From: Candidatus Nesterenkonia stercoripullorum
Lineage (GTDB): Bacteria; Actinomycetota; Actinomycetes; Actinomycetales; Micrococcaceae
Assembly (NCBI GenBank): GCA_019114115.1
Contig: DXGD01000093.1
Span: 1 to 13,927, forward strand
DNA length: 13,927 bases
Direction: 5' to 3'
Position 1 is the first letter of the stretch. The number at the start of each line of letters is the position of its first letter. Under the pieces are notes generated by a model that worked only from the letters and a program-made list of their open reading frames with translations, was not told the DNA's origin and made no database searches. Shown here one piece after another: positions 1 to 8,283 of this stretch. The position numbers and the translations under genes are program-made.

Positions 1-989
1 GCCTGCTCGCGAACATGCTGATAGGCCACCGCCACCGGGGAATCGCCTTGAAACGGAGGCCGGTTCGTGAGCAGCTCGAAGAGTACGCAGCCCGCGGAAT
101 ACAGGTCTGAGCGGTGGTCGACGACTTCGCCCCGGGCCTGCTCCGGAGAGAGGTACTGGGCGGTGCCGACGACGGCGGAGGTCTGCGTCATCGTGGAGGC
201 GGAGTCGGCCACGGCGCGGGCGATGCCGAAGTCCATGACCTTGATATTGCCCTGCTGGTCGACCATCACATTGGAGGGCTTGATATCGCGGTGGACGATC
301 CCCTTGCGGTGACTGTAGCCCAGGGCGGCGAGGATCCCGGTGAGATAGCCGGCAGCCTCACCCTCATTGAGCGGGCGGCCCAGCGCATGCTCGATCTTGT
401 CGCGCAGCGGCTGTTCTACCTCTTCAGGCTCAAGGCTCTCAGGGCCCTCGTGGACGCGTCCGGTGTCGCCGATGGCGAGGACATCCGAGTCAGTCTCGGC
501 TGAGTCGGAATTCTCGGAATCGGAAGGGCCGCTGTGCGCAGATCCCGGTGGCGGGGGCGGAACGGCTCGGGTGGCGTCGTCGTCGAAATCCGCGGACGGG
601 CCGTCCGGGTCGGTGTGCCGGGAATCAGTGTGGTCGGTCTGGCGCGGGGTTCCGTGGAGAATATGGCGCAGGGTGACGCCGTCGACGAACTCCATCACCA
701 TGTAGGGCACCTTCACCGGGTGCTGTGACGCGTCTTCAACATCTTCCTGGCCGGTGTCGTAGACCCCCACGATGTTGTGATGGTTGAGGGACGCCGAGGA
801 CTGAGCCTCACGTCGGAACCGCGTCTGGAACTGCGGGTCGCGCGCGAGGTCGGGACGAAGCATCTTGACCGCGACGCGACGATCCAGCGAGATGTCGTGG
901 CTGAGGTAGACATCGGCCATGCCTCCACGGCCGATCAGGGACTCGACGCGGTAGCGCCCGTTGAGGATACGCTCCTGGTCCTCCGTCAC
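1..989 (-). CDS. pknB: Ser/Thr protein kinase PknB, N-terminal part (cut by window edge)
   Basis: Membrane Ser/Thr kinase that controls peptidoglycan synthesis and division in actinobacteria. Only the first 329 codons are in the window, so the membrane segment and PASTA repeats expected downstream are not seen. The start is GTG at 989, overlapping the pknA stop as GTGA, with a GGAGG-type site just upstream. Visible kinase motifs are the glycine loop [10 protein letters not shown] (19-28), VAVK with Lys42, Glu61 of helix C, HRDIKPSN (Asp235), MDFGIAR (Asp253), the activation loop [20 protein letters not shown] with Thr268 and Thr270 (the positions phosphorylated in mycobacterial PknB), and [14 protein letters not shown]. 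Oddity: Lys42 to Asp235 is 193 residues against about 98 in mycobacterial PknB. The extra ~95 residues lie between VTLRHIL and [10 protein letters not shown] and are acidic and Ser/Pro-rich. The frame stays open and all catalytic residues remain, so I read it as a functional kinase with an insert. Truncation is from the window edge only. Confidence 0.95.
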   Translation of the reverse strand, partial: MTEDQERILNGRYRVESLIGRGGMADVYLSHDISLDRRVAVKMLRPDLARDPQFQTRFRREAQSSASLNHHNIVGVYDTGQEDVEDASQHPVKVPYMVMEFVDGVTLRHILHGTPRQTDHTDSRHTDPDGPSADFDDDATRAVPPPPPGSAHSGPSDSENSDSAETDSDVLAIGDTGRVHEGPESLEPEEVEQPLRDKIEHALGRPLNEGEAAGYLTGILAALGYSHRKGIVHRDIKPSNVMVDQQGNIKVMDFGIARAVADSASTMTQTSAVVGTAQYLSPEQARGEVVDHRSDLYSAGCVLFELLTNRPPFQGDSPVAVAYQHVREQ

Positions 990-2983
990 AGGCCTCCACC
1001 TCCGTGGTGGATCGCGGCCCAGACGGCCCCAGACGCGATGCCGTCACCAGGGGGCTCCTCCGCGTCGGGCTCAGGCTGCGGGTCCCGCTCCGACTGTGAA
1101 GGGGGCTGCTCGGCTCCACCGGTATCCGGTGCTGAGGGCTCCTCGGGAGGGGAATTGGATTGGGTCGACTGGTCGTCACCGTTGCCGTTGCCGGCATCGT
1201 CATCCGGCGCTGGGCTGGGCGCGGAGGTCTGCTCTGGTGCCGGCGTCGTGGGGTCTTCCTCGGCAGGGGAGTCTTCAGGCGGGGCGGAGGTCTCATCCTG
1301 CGTGGGGGACGAGTCCGCGCCGTCCCCGTCGCTATCGGCATCGTCAGTCTGCGGGGAGCCTGTGCTGCCTGACCCTTCGCCGCCGGAGCCGTTCTGAGTG
1401 CTGCCGTCCTCGGGCGTCGCCTCGGCCGATTCCGCGCCGGCCGAGTAGAACAGCGTCACCGTGCTCTCCACGGGTACTTCGCCGGTCGGTGAGACGGAGG
1501 TGACGATCCCTGCCGGCTGAGCCGATTCCACCATCTCAGCCTCCGGGACGAGGTCCATCTCCTCCAGGACGCCGCTGGCTTCCTCCACGGAGAGGCCGAC
1601 GAGGTCGCCTTCGACGACGTCGACAGTATCCGACTCGGCGGTGAAGGTCTCGGTGACCGTCGGGGAGGGGTCCTCCGCCGAGCCGTTTCGGTCGGCCAGC
1701 ACCGGTAGGAGCCACGAGCCGAGGATGGCCAGCACCACCAGCGCGATGAGCGCGACCAACGGCCACCGCCATTTCGAGAAGCCCGACGTGGAGCTGTCCG
1801 ACGTGGAGGGTGTCGCCGTTTCCGCGGGAGACTTCGCGGCATTCTGCGCCCCGGCGGCCGAGGCGCCGCGTGCCAGGTCGACGTCGCCGGGCTGCAATGT
1901 CGAGGAGGGGTCCTCGGAGGACTGGTTCCCAGGGTCCTCTGCCTCGGCCTGAGCCGCCTGGTACGCGGCAGCGCGATATGCGGCGATATCCTCGGCTGGC
2001 TGTTCGGGAGTCTTGGCTGAAGGTGCTCCCCCACCGGGAGAGACCACCGACGTCGGGCTGGTGGCGGCACCGGCGGAGGTGGAGATGGCCTGGGTGGCGT
2101 CGTCGTCGGACTCCTCGGTGAGGAACTCCCGCATGGCGGGAGCAGCCTCGAGAGCGGAGTCCAGGTCATGGCGCAGGAGGGCCTCGGCGGCGTCGGCCAT
2201 CTTGGTCGCCGTGGCCGGACGGTTGCTCGGGTCCTTGGCCAGCATGCACATGATGAGGGCCCGGACTGCTTCCGGAATGCTGTCCGGCAGCGCAGGAGGC
2301 TCTTCGTTGACCTGCTTCAGCGCGATCGCGATCTGGGACTCACCGGTGAAGGGCCGCTTGCCGACGAGGGCCTCATAGCCGATGACGCCGAGGGCGTAGA
2401 TATCGGAGGAACCGGTCGCGTTCTGGCCTGTGGCCTGCTCAGGGGAGAGGTACTGCACAGTGCCCATGACCTGCCCTGTGGCAGTCAGCGGGACCTGGTC
2501 CGCGAGCCTGGCAATGCCGAAATCCGTGATCTTCACGCGCCGGGTCGGGGTGATGAGCAGGTTTCCAGGCTTCACGTCGCGGTGCACGAGCCCCTGGTCG
2601 TGGGCGACCTGCAGGGCGCGCCCGGTCTGGGCGAGGATCGAGAGGGTCTTCTCCCACGGCATGGTCTTGTCCCGCTCGAGCAGCACGGACAGCGGCTTGC
2701 CCGGCACGAGCTCCATGACGAGATAACCCGACCCGGCCTGCTCGCCGTAGTCGTAGATATCGGCGATGCCGGCGTGCTTGAGCAGGGCGGTATGCCGTGC
2801 CTCGGCGCGGAAGCGACGCAGGAACGCCTCGTCCCCGGTGTACTCCTCCTTCAGGATCTTGATCGCGACAGTGCGGCCAAGGACCTCATCGGAAGCCTTC
2901 CAGACTTCCCCCATTCCACCGATGGCGATGCGTTCGGTCAGCTTGTACCGATCGCCCATCAGAATGCCGACAGCAGGTCTCAT
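986..2983 (-). CDS. pknA: Ser/Thr protein kinase PknA-like with PASTA domain
   Basis: Second kinase of the cluster, 665 residues. The kinase domain spans about 13-275: glycine loop [10 protein letters not shown], Lys42, Glu61, HRDVKPGN (Asp136), TDFGIAR (Asp154), activation loop [18 protein letters not shown] with Thr167 and Thr169. A juxtamembrane linker (276-403) follows, then one membrane helix (about 406-430), one PASTA-like domain (454-515, starting [16 protein letters not shown]), and a low-complexity tail rich in Asp, Glu, Ser, Pro and Gly (about 517-645). Kinase is cytoplasmic, PASTA and tail outside. The start at 2983 overlaps the pbpA stop as ATGA with GGAGG almost adjacent. The N-terminus [15 protein letters not shown] aligns with mycobacterial PknA (MSPRVGVTLSGRYRL), which favours this start over Met9. 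Mycobacterial PknA is much shorter and has no PASTA domain, so the architecture is extended here. The name rests on gene order and kinase-domain likeness. Confidence 0.92.
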   Translation of the reverse strand: MRPAVGILMGDRYKLTERIAIGGMGEVWKASDEVLGRTVAIKILKEEYTGDEAFLRRFRAEARHTALLKHAGIADIYDYGEQAGSGYLVMELVPGKPLSVLLERDKTMPWEKTLSILAQTGRALQVAHDQGLVHRDVKPGNLLITPTRRVKITDFGIARLADQVPLTATGQVMGTVQYLSPEQATGQNATGSSDIYALGVIGYEALVGKRPFTGESQIAIALKQVNEEPPALPDSIPEAVRALIMCMLAKDPSNRPATATKMADAAEALLRHDLDSALEAAPAMREFLTEESDDDATQAISTSAGAATSPTSVVSPGGGAPSAKTPEQPAEDIAAYRAAAYQAAQAEAEDPGNQSSEDPSSTLQPGDVDLARGASAAGAQNAAKSPAETATPSTSDSSTSGFSKWRWPLVALIALVVLAILGSWLLPVLADRNGSAEDPSPTVTETFTAESDTVDVVEGDLVGLSVEEASGVLEEMDLVPEAEMVESAQPAGIVTSVSPTGEVPVESTVTLFYSAGAESAEATPEDGSTQNGSGGEGSGSTGSPQTDDADSDGDGADSSPTQDETSAPPEDSPAEEDPTTPAPEQTSAPSPAPDDDAGNGNGDDQSTQSNSPPEEPSAPDTGGAEQPPSQSERDPQPEPDAEEPPGDGIASGAVWAAIHHGGGGL

Positions 2984-4428
2984 TCCTCCACCACCGCCTC
3001 AAGGAGCTCTTTCAGCTGGGGTGTGGTCAGTGATGACCCGGTCTCGTAGTCGATGCGCTCATAGGCAACGGTGACCGCGTACTGCGGATCGTCGGCCGGG
3101 GCGAAGCCGGTGACCCACGAGTTGACCATATCGGTGTCGCCGATCTCCGCAGTACCGGTCTTCGCGGCGATGTCGAACTGATCGGACTGGGCACGCACGC
3201 CCGTCCCGTCCTCCACGACGCCGGTCATCATCTCGGTGATGTCATCGGCGACGTCGGAGGACATCACGTCGTTGAGCTCCTCCGGTTCGACCTGCTCCAG
3301 CACCTGCAGATCCGTGCCACTGACCGACTCGACCAGGTTCGGCTTCATGAGTGTGCCCCCGTTGGCGATCGCGGAGGCCACCATGTTCATCTGCAGCGGG
3401 GTGGCCGTCACATCGAACTGGCCGATAGCCGAGTGGGCGAGGGAGGCGTCGGTGAGGTCATCGGGGAACCGCGACACGCCCGTCGTCACGGGGATGTCCA
3501 ACTCCGAATTCCAGCCGAATGCCTCTGCCGTCTCCTGCATGGTGTCTTCGCCGAGGTCCATGGCAGCTTCGGCGAAGGGCGTATTGCAGCTCTGCGCCAC
3601 CAGCCAGCTGAGCTCGGCCTCGGAGCGCTGCTCGCAGATCCCGCGGGAGAAGTTCTGCAGCTGGGAGGAGGACTGCGGAAGCGTGATCGAGTTCGGGTTG
3701 TCCAGCGTGGAGTCCGGTTCATAGTCCCCGGATTCCAGCATCGCCACCAGATCGACCAGCTTGAACGTGGAGCCCGGCGCGATGGCGGAATTCGTGGGCC
3801 GGTTGAAGTACGGGCTGAGCCCTTCGATATCTTCGACCTGGGCCTTGTTCTCATTGAACTGCTCGGTCGACTGAACGGCCAGCAGGTTGGTGTCGTAGCT
3901 GGGCTTGGACGCCATGGCTTTGACCTCGCCGGTGCGCACGTCGGTCACCACGATGGAGCCGCGCTGATCATCGGGGATCATGTCATAGGCCATCTGCTGG
4001 AGCTCTCCGTCAAGGGTGAGCTCCACTTGGGCGCCCTCCATGGACTGCCCGGTGAACATGGCTGTCATCCGGTCCAGGAACTGGCTGTCGGAGTGCCCGG
4101 CGAGATACTCGTTCATCGCCGACTCCAGGCCCGTGGGCGGCTCAGCGATCGAGTAGAAGCCGGTGATCCCGGAGTACAGCTCGGGCTCGTTGTAGACGCG
4201 CTGATAGTCGAAGGCGCTGCTCTCGGAGCGCACCGACTCGGCGATGCTGCGGCCATCGACTGTGATCGTCCCGCGCGGAGCACCGCGATCTTCGTAGAGC
4301 TGGCGCACATTGTTCGGATTGGCGTTGAGCTCGTCGGTCACAGCCACCTGAATGATGCTCAGCGCAGCGAACAGGGTGACGAACAGTGCCACGGAGACCA
4401 CCCATGTGTGGCGGATAGCGTTGTTCAC
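2980..4428 (-). CDS. pbpA: Class B penicillin-binding protein PbpA (transpeptidase)
   Basis: Membrane-anchored D,D-transpeptidase that cross-links peptidoglycan, the natural partner of the adjacent SEDS polymerase. It has 482 residues, close to the ~490 of mycobacterial PbpA. A short cytoplasmic N-terminus is followed by one membrane anchor (about 9-30), then a dimerisation/pedestal region with [12 protein letters not shown] (48-59). The transpeptidase domain carries all three active-site motifs: S220-T-F-K223 in APGSTFKL, S280-C-N282 in AQSCNTPF, and K423-T-G425 in AAKTGTAE. The start is GTG at 4428, overlapping the rodA stop as GTGA, with GAAGGAG seven bases upstream. The gene overlaps the pknA start by 4 bp. 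In mycobacteria PbpA is phosphorylated by PknB and needed for septation; the same role is inferred here from order and motifs. Confidence 0.95.
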   Translation of the reverse strand: MNNAIRHTWVVSVALFVTLFAALSIIQVAVTDELNANPNNVRQLYEDRGAPRGTITVDGRSIAESVRSESSAFDYQRVYNEPELYSGITGFYSIAEPPTGLESAMNEYLAGHSDSQFLDRMTAMFTGQSMEGAQVELTLDGELQQMAYDMIPDDQRGSIVVTDVRTGEVKAMASKPSYDTNLLAVQSTEQFNENKAQVEDIEGLSPYFNRPTNSAIAPGSTFKLVDLVAMLESGDYEPDSTLDNPNSITLPQSSSQLQNFSRGICEQRSEAELSWLVAQSCNTPFAEAAMDLGEDTMQETAEAFGWNSELDIPVTTGVSRFPDDLTDASLAHSAIGQFDVTATPLQMNMVASAIANGGTLMKPNLVESVSGTDLQVLEQVEPEELNDVMSSDVADDITEMMTGVVEDGTGVRAQSDQFDIAAKTGTAEIGDTDMVNSWVTGFAPADDPQYAVTVAYERIDYETGSSLTTPQLKELLEAVVEE

Positions 4429-5894
4429 CGGGTGTCTCCTTCCTGTGCGGGTCGGTCGTGCTGCGTCTGGTGGTCGGATGAGGCGAGGTCGCCCGCGGCC
4501 ACCGGCTGCGGTGTCGTCTGGTCCGTCAGTGCGGCATCATCGCCGCCGATCGCATGGGTCATAGGGCCGACGACGATGGGCCGCCGGGAGGAATGCGAGA
4601 TCAGCAGGATCAGCGCGACGATCAGCCAGTTCGCCAGCAGCGCGGAGCCTCCTGCCGCCAGGAACGGCGTCGCCAGCCCGGTCAGCGGGATGACCCGCGT
4701 GATCCCTCCGACCACGACGAAGACCTGCAGCACCAGCACGACGCCGAGCCCGACTGCCAGCAGCTTGCCGAAGGCGTCCCGGGTGCCGATCCCGGCACGC
4801 ATGTACCGGCTGAACAGCAGCAGGTACAGCAGCAGCAGGGCGGAGAGGCCGATGAACCCGAGCTCCTCGCCCATTGCGGCGATGATCATGTCCGAGTTCG
4901 CCAGCGCCACCTGGTTCGGCATGCCCGATCCCAGCCCGGTGCCGGTCAGCCCGCCATGGGCGAGGCCGAAGAGCCCCTGGACCACCTGATGCGAGCCGCC
5001 TATCGGACGGTCGTAGATGTCCTGGTCGAAGGCGTTGAGCCAGATCTCCACGCGCGCTGTGACGTGCGGGACCAGGCGGTACGCCAGGAAGCCGCCGACG
5101 GCGACGAACACCGCGCCGATGGCGATCCATGACACGCGCGAGGTCGCCACGTAGATCACGGCGACGAACAGCCCGAAGAACATGAGCGCATTGCCCAGGT
5201 CGTTCTGCACCACGAGCACGCCGATCGCGACGACCCAGACGATGAACATCGGTGCCAGGTCGCGCAGGCGCGGGAAGGTCATGCGGCCGAAGCGCTTGCC
5301 GGCGAGCAGGATCAGATCGCGGTTGTTCGCCAGGAACCCGGCGAAGAAGATGGCCAGGGCGATCTTCGCCAGCTCGCCCGGCTGGAACGTCGCGAACCGC
5401 AGGTCCACCCAGATCCGCGCGCCGTGCTCCTCCATCCCCAGTCCCGGGAGGATCGGCAGGAAGAGCAGGATGATGGCCGCCACCAGCGAGATATAGGTCA
5501 GCTGACGCAGCCGGCGGTGATCCTTGAGGAACCACAGCAGGGCGGCGGCACCGGCGATGGACACGACGGTCCACATGAGCTGGCGGTCAGCGACGCCGGT
5601 GAAGGACGGGGTGAAGTCGAGACGGTGGATCATCGCGATGCCCAGCCCGTTGATGGTCACCACGATGGGGAGGATGAACGGGTCGGCGTATTTCGCGCGA
5701 AGCCGCAGCACCACGTGGAACGCCAGCGTCACGGTGGCGAACACTGCCCCTTCGACGTAGTAGGACGTGGTGACCGGCTCGTCGAGAGCGGCGGCGACCA
5801 GGAACTGGGAGCCGATCGCGATGACGAGCGCGATGAGCAGCAGCACCAGTTCCATGTTCCGGCGCGGCTTGGGGGCGGCCTGGGTCTCGGTCAC
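4425..5894 (-). CDS. rodA: SEDS-family peptidoglycan glycosyltransferase RodA/FtsW
   Basis: Polytopic inner-membrane protein of the shape, elongation, division and sporulation (SEDS) family, which polymerises lipid II into glycan strands with a class B PBP. It has 489 residues with about ten or more hydrophobic segments between residues 14 and 432. Family hallmarks are GARIWVDLRFATFQPGELAK (158-177), QNDLGNALMFF (230-240), the extracytoplasmic loop RVEIWLNAFDQD (281-292) that carries the catalytic Asp region, GTGLGSG (318-324) and MGEELGFIG (341-349). A hydrophilic C-terminal tail of ~55 residues (about 433-489) is Thr/Asp-rich and could be a kinase target; that is inference. The start is GTG at 5894, overlapping the pstP stop as GTGA, with GAAGGAG upstream. 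The position beside pbpA and between phosphatase and kinases matches the actinobacterial cluster and favours RodA over FtsW. Confidence 0.94.
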   Translation of the reverse strand: MTETQAAPKPRRNMELVLLLIALVIAIGSQFLVAAALDEPVTTSYYVEGAVFATVTLAFHVVLRLRAKYADPFILPIVVTINGLGIAMIHRLDFTPSFTGVADRQLMWTVVSIAGAAALLWFLKDHRRLRQLTYISLVAAIILLFLPILPGLGMEEHGARIWVDLRFATFQPGELAKIALAIFFAGFLANNRDLILLAGKRFGRMTFPRLRDLAPMFIVWVVAIGVLVVQNDLGNALMFFGLFVAVIYVATSRVSWIAIGAVFVAVGGFLAYRLVPHVTARVEIWLNAFDQDIYDRPIGGSHQVVQGLFGLAHGGLTGTGLGSGMPNQVALANSDMIIAAMGEELGFIGLSALLLLYLLLFSRYMRAGIGTRDAFGKLLAVGLGVVLVLQVFVVVGGITRVIPLTGLATPFLAAGGSALLANWLIVALILLISHSSRRPIVVGPMTHAIGGDDAALTDQTTPQPVAAGDLASSDHQTQHDRPAQEGDTR

Positions 5895-7744
5895 TGCTCA
5901 TCTCCTTCCGGCTCGGTCGGGCTCTGCTGGTCCTGCGCGTCGTCGTTCTGGTCGTTCGTGGGGTCGTCTGTCGGCTCGTCAGTGGCGTCGGACTCGGAAT
6001 CGGCGTTCTCGTCCTGGTCCTCTTCGTCACCGGAGTCGGAGATCGTCGAGCGCAGCTGTGCGACGATCCGCTCGGCATGGTCGCGCGAGTTCGCCGCGAT
6101 CCCGCCAGACACCCGATCTTGATGATACGGGGTCAGTTCCGAGACCTCGATCCCGGAGTGTTCGTCCACCTCGGAGAGGTGCAGGGGGCCCAGCGACTGG
6201 GAGACGCCGTTGTAGATGGCGACTTCGCCGTCGTCCTCTCCCACGTAGTACTGCGTCTGGGTCCAGATATAGCCCAGGAACATCACCACGGCGACGAGGA
6301 TGGCCAGCAGCGCGACGAAGGCCGGCAGGAACCACGTCCTGCGCCGGCGCACGGACTGCACTGTGGTGAGCTCGTCCTCATCGAGGCGATACTCACCCTC
6401 GAGGGTCTCCGCTTCGTCGTCGGCGGCGGTATCGACGACGACGGGCTGACCCTCCGCCGAGGTGTCGGACACGCTGGTGGCAGTCGCCGCGGCGGGCGCT
6501 TGATCCGCCGAGCCGACGGCAGTCCCCGAGCCCCCACCCGTTCCGGATGCTGGCGCGGCGGCCGCGGCGGATCCAGTGCTCGAGGGGACCTCAGATGTCC
6601 CGGTGCCCGATTCGTCATGGCTCTCGCCCAGCAGATCGGCATGCGAGTGACGCACCGGCCGCAGCGGCTGGCCGGTCAGCAGCACAGTCATCGGAGGTTC
6701 GTCCACGCTGCGGTCGACCACGGGGATCATGCCGGTCTTCGTGGCGTCTGAGGCGGCACCCACGAGAATATGCGGGCGGGCTTCGGCGGACTGCCCGCCC
6801 ATCGCCGCCGAGAGCGGTGACAGAGCCTCGTGATCGCGGCTGTGCCCGGTCAGCGCCTCAGTATTGACCACAGGGATCAGCTCGAGCTCTCGAGTATCGT
6901 CAGCGTCCGTTTCAGCAGCTCGCTGCGCGGCCTCACCGGAACGCGACTGATAGCCCGTGGACGCCGCCGCGACGGCCGCCTCGCTCAGCGGGAGATCCCG
7001 GTTGGGTATCAGGGCCGCCTCATCGGCTTCCACGACCTCTAGGCAGACGACGGTGACATTGTCCGGAGCCCCGCCTTCGATGGTCAGGTCCACAAGATCC
7101 GAGACGACCGACTCCAGCGGCTGGGAGGACCGCAGCTTCTGCTCGATGAGCCGTTCTGAGACGACGGCATTGAGACCGTCCGAGCACAGCAGCCAGCGCT
7201 CGCCGACTTCGAGCGGGAAGGAGGTGATGTCCAGCTCGGGGGAGGCGTCCACGTCGCCGAGAACTCTCATCAGGACGTTCTTGTGCGGGTGGTACTCCGC
7301 CTCGTCGGGCTTCAGGCGGCCTTCGTCGACGAGGCGCTGGACGAAGGTGTGGTCCTTGCTGACCTGGCGGAAGCGGCCCTTCTTCAGCCGATAGGCGCGT
7401 GAGTCGCCGATATGGGCGAACTGGAGCCGGTTGTCGGTGATGAGCAAGGAGGTGATGGTGGTGCCCATGCCCGCGAGCTTGGGGTTGGCCTGGACCAGCC
7501 GGTTGAGGAAGGCGTTCGCGGTCTGGATCTCATCGGGCAGGACCGTATCGGGCTCCGCGAAGCCGTGGGTGTCCAGATGGGCCAGGTCCAGCACAGTGGA
7601 GGCGGAGGCGACGTCGCCCCCGGCATGTCCGCCCATGCCATCGGCGACGACGGCGAAGTAGCGTCCGGCGTAGCCCGAGTCGTCGTTCTTCGACCGGACC
7701 ACGCCGGTTTCAGAACGAGCCGCGAAGCGGAAGACCAATGCCAC
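5891..7744 (-). CDS. pstP: PP2C-family Ser/Thr protein phosphatase PstP
   Basis: Metal-dependent phosphatase that removes phosphate from PknA, PknB and their substrates. It has 617 residues. The N-terminal PP2C domain (about 1-240) shows RSKNDDS (17-23), VVADGMGGHAGGD with metal ligands Asp35/Gly36, AHIGDSRAYRL (110-120), LCSDGLNAVV (Asp189) and GAPDNVTVV (Asp228). It is followed by a long Ala/Ser/Thr-rich linker (about 241-466), one membrane helix after a basic RRRRT stop (about 471-493), a small extracytoplasmic domain (about 494-566), and a very acidic tail (567-617). Mycobacterial PstP is about 514 residues, so the linker and tail are enlarged here. The start is GTG at 7744, one base after the fhaB stop, with GAGG upstream; the N-terminus begins directly with the conserved phosphatase fold. 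It overlaps rodA by 4 bp. Confidence 0.95.
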   Translation of the reverse strand: MALVFRFAARSETGVVRSKNDDSGYAGRYFAVVADGMGGHAGGDVASASTVLDLAHLDTHGFAEPDTVLPDEIQTANAFLNRLVQANPKLAGMGTTITSLLITDNRLQFAHIGDSRAYRLKKGRFRQVSKDHTFVQRLVDEGRLKPDEAEYHPHKNVLMRVLGDVDASPELDITSFPLEVGERWLLCSDGLNAVVSERLIEQKLRSSQPLESVVSDLVDLTIEGGAPDNVTVVCLEVVEADEAALIPNRDLPLSEAAVAAASTGYQSRSGEAAQRAAETDADDTRELELIPVVNTEALTGHSRDHEALSPLSAAMGGQSAEARPHILVGAASDATKTGMIPVVDRSVDEPPMTVLLTGQPLRPVRHSHADLLGESHDESGTGTSEVPSSTGSAAAAAPASGTGGGSGTAVGSADQAPAAATATSVSDTSAEGQPVVVDTAADDEAETLEGEYRLDEDELTTVQSVRRRRTWFLPAFVALLAILVAVVMFLGYIWTQTQYYVGEDDGEVAIYNGVSQSLGPLHLSEVDEHSGIEVSELTPYHQDRVSGGIAANSRDHAERIVAQLRSTISDSGDEEDQDENADSESDATDEPTDDPTNDQNDDAQDQQSPTEPEGDEQ

Positions 7745-7745
7745 G

Positions 7746-8267
7746 TCAGGTCCTCAGTTCCAGGACAGTCTTGCCGATCCGGATGCGGTCACCGGGTTCC
7801 ACTGTGGAGGCCCTGGTCAGCTGCTCGTCGCCGAGCCAGGTGCCATTCGTGGAGCCGAGATCCTCCAGGAACCAGCGGGACCCCTGCGGGAAGAACCGGG
7901 CATGCTTGCCCGAGGCATAGTCGTCTTCCAGGACGAGCGAACACTCCTGGGCGCGGCCCAGCAGGATCGGCGAGGAGGCCAGCGGGAGCTCTTTGCCTTG
8001 CAGCGGACCCTGCACCACGACCAGCTTGCTGGGGCGTGGGCGGGGCACCTGGCCCGAGCTGCGACCAGTCGAGGAGGTCGCCGGCGCCGTCTCTTCGCTG
8101 GCTCGCGGTGGCGGCGGGGCGGTCTGGCGCGTGTCCTGACGTGTTCGCCGGCGCGCCTTCTTCGACACGGCCATATCGCGGCTCTGCGCACCGATGATCG
8201 AGAGGATCAGGATCCACAGCAGCAGCAGCAGGCCGAACTGGAGGCCGGTGACGGCAAGTTCGCTCAT
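7746..8267 (-). CDS. fhaB: FHA-domain membrane protein FhaB (FipA-like)
   Basis: Small phosphothreonine-binding adaptor, 173 residues. An N-terminal membrane helix (about 7-27, rich in Leu/Ile) is followed by a basic stretch KKARRRTR (36-43), a Pro/Ser/Thr-rich linker (about 44-78), and an FHA domain (about 80-173). FHA signatures are ILLGRAQ (Arg105), ASGKHARF (Ser119 and His122), DLGSTNGTW (137-145) and a closing GDRIRIGKTVLEL. The start is ATG at 8267, 16 bases after the fhaA stop; the site upstream is only a weak GGGG. The reading frame stays open further upstream, but that part is antisense-like filler inside fhaA, and the membrane helix after Met1 fits the family. In mycobacteria the homologue (FipA) links PknA/PknB phosphorylation to FtsZ and FtsQ; here that role is inferred. 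Confidence 0.93.
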   Translation of the reverse strand: MSELAVTGLQFGLLLLLWILILSIIGAQSRDMAVSKKARRRTRQDTRQTAPPPPRASEETAPATSSTGRSSGQVPRPRPSKLVVVQGPLQGKELPLASSPILLGRAQECSLVLEDDYASGKHARFFPQGSRWFLEDLGSTNGTWLGDEQLTRASTVEPGDRIRIGKTVLELRT

Positions 8268-8283
8268 ATCGCGTCGGTGCCCC

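Noticed and set aside
1..989. PknB as a broken gene
   Set aside because: The frame is open to the window edge and the kinase motifs are intact; the missing C-terminus is outside the window.
1000..1440. Low-complexity DNA in the pknA 3' end as a nucleotide repeat array
   Set aside because: It encodes an Asp/Glu/Ser/Pro/Gly tail without a regular repeat unit. No tandem period or CRISPR-like spacing is visible.
3433..4989. A 518-codon open frame on the plus strand opposite pbpA and rodA
   Set aside because: It lies antisense to two well-supported genes, has a His/Gly/Arg-rich composition with no recognisable domain, and long chance frames are common in GC-rich DNA.
4537..5574. A 345-codon minus-strand frame within rodA
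   Set aside because: It is an alternate frame of rodA with Arg/Pro/Ala-rich low-complexity sequence and no family motif.
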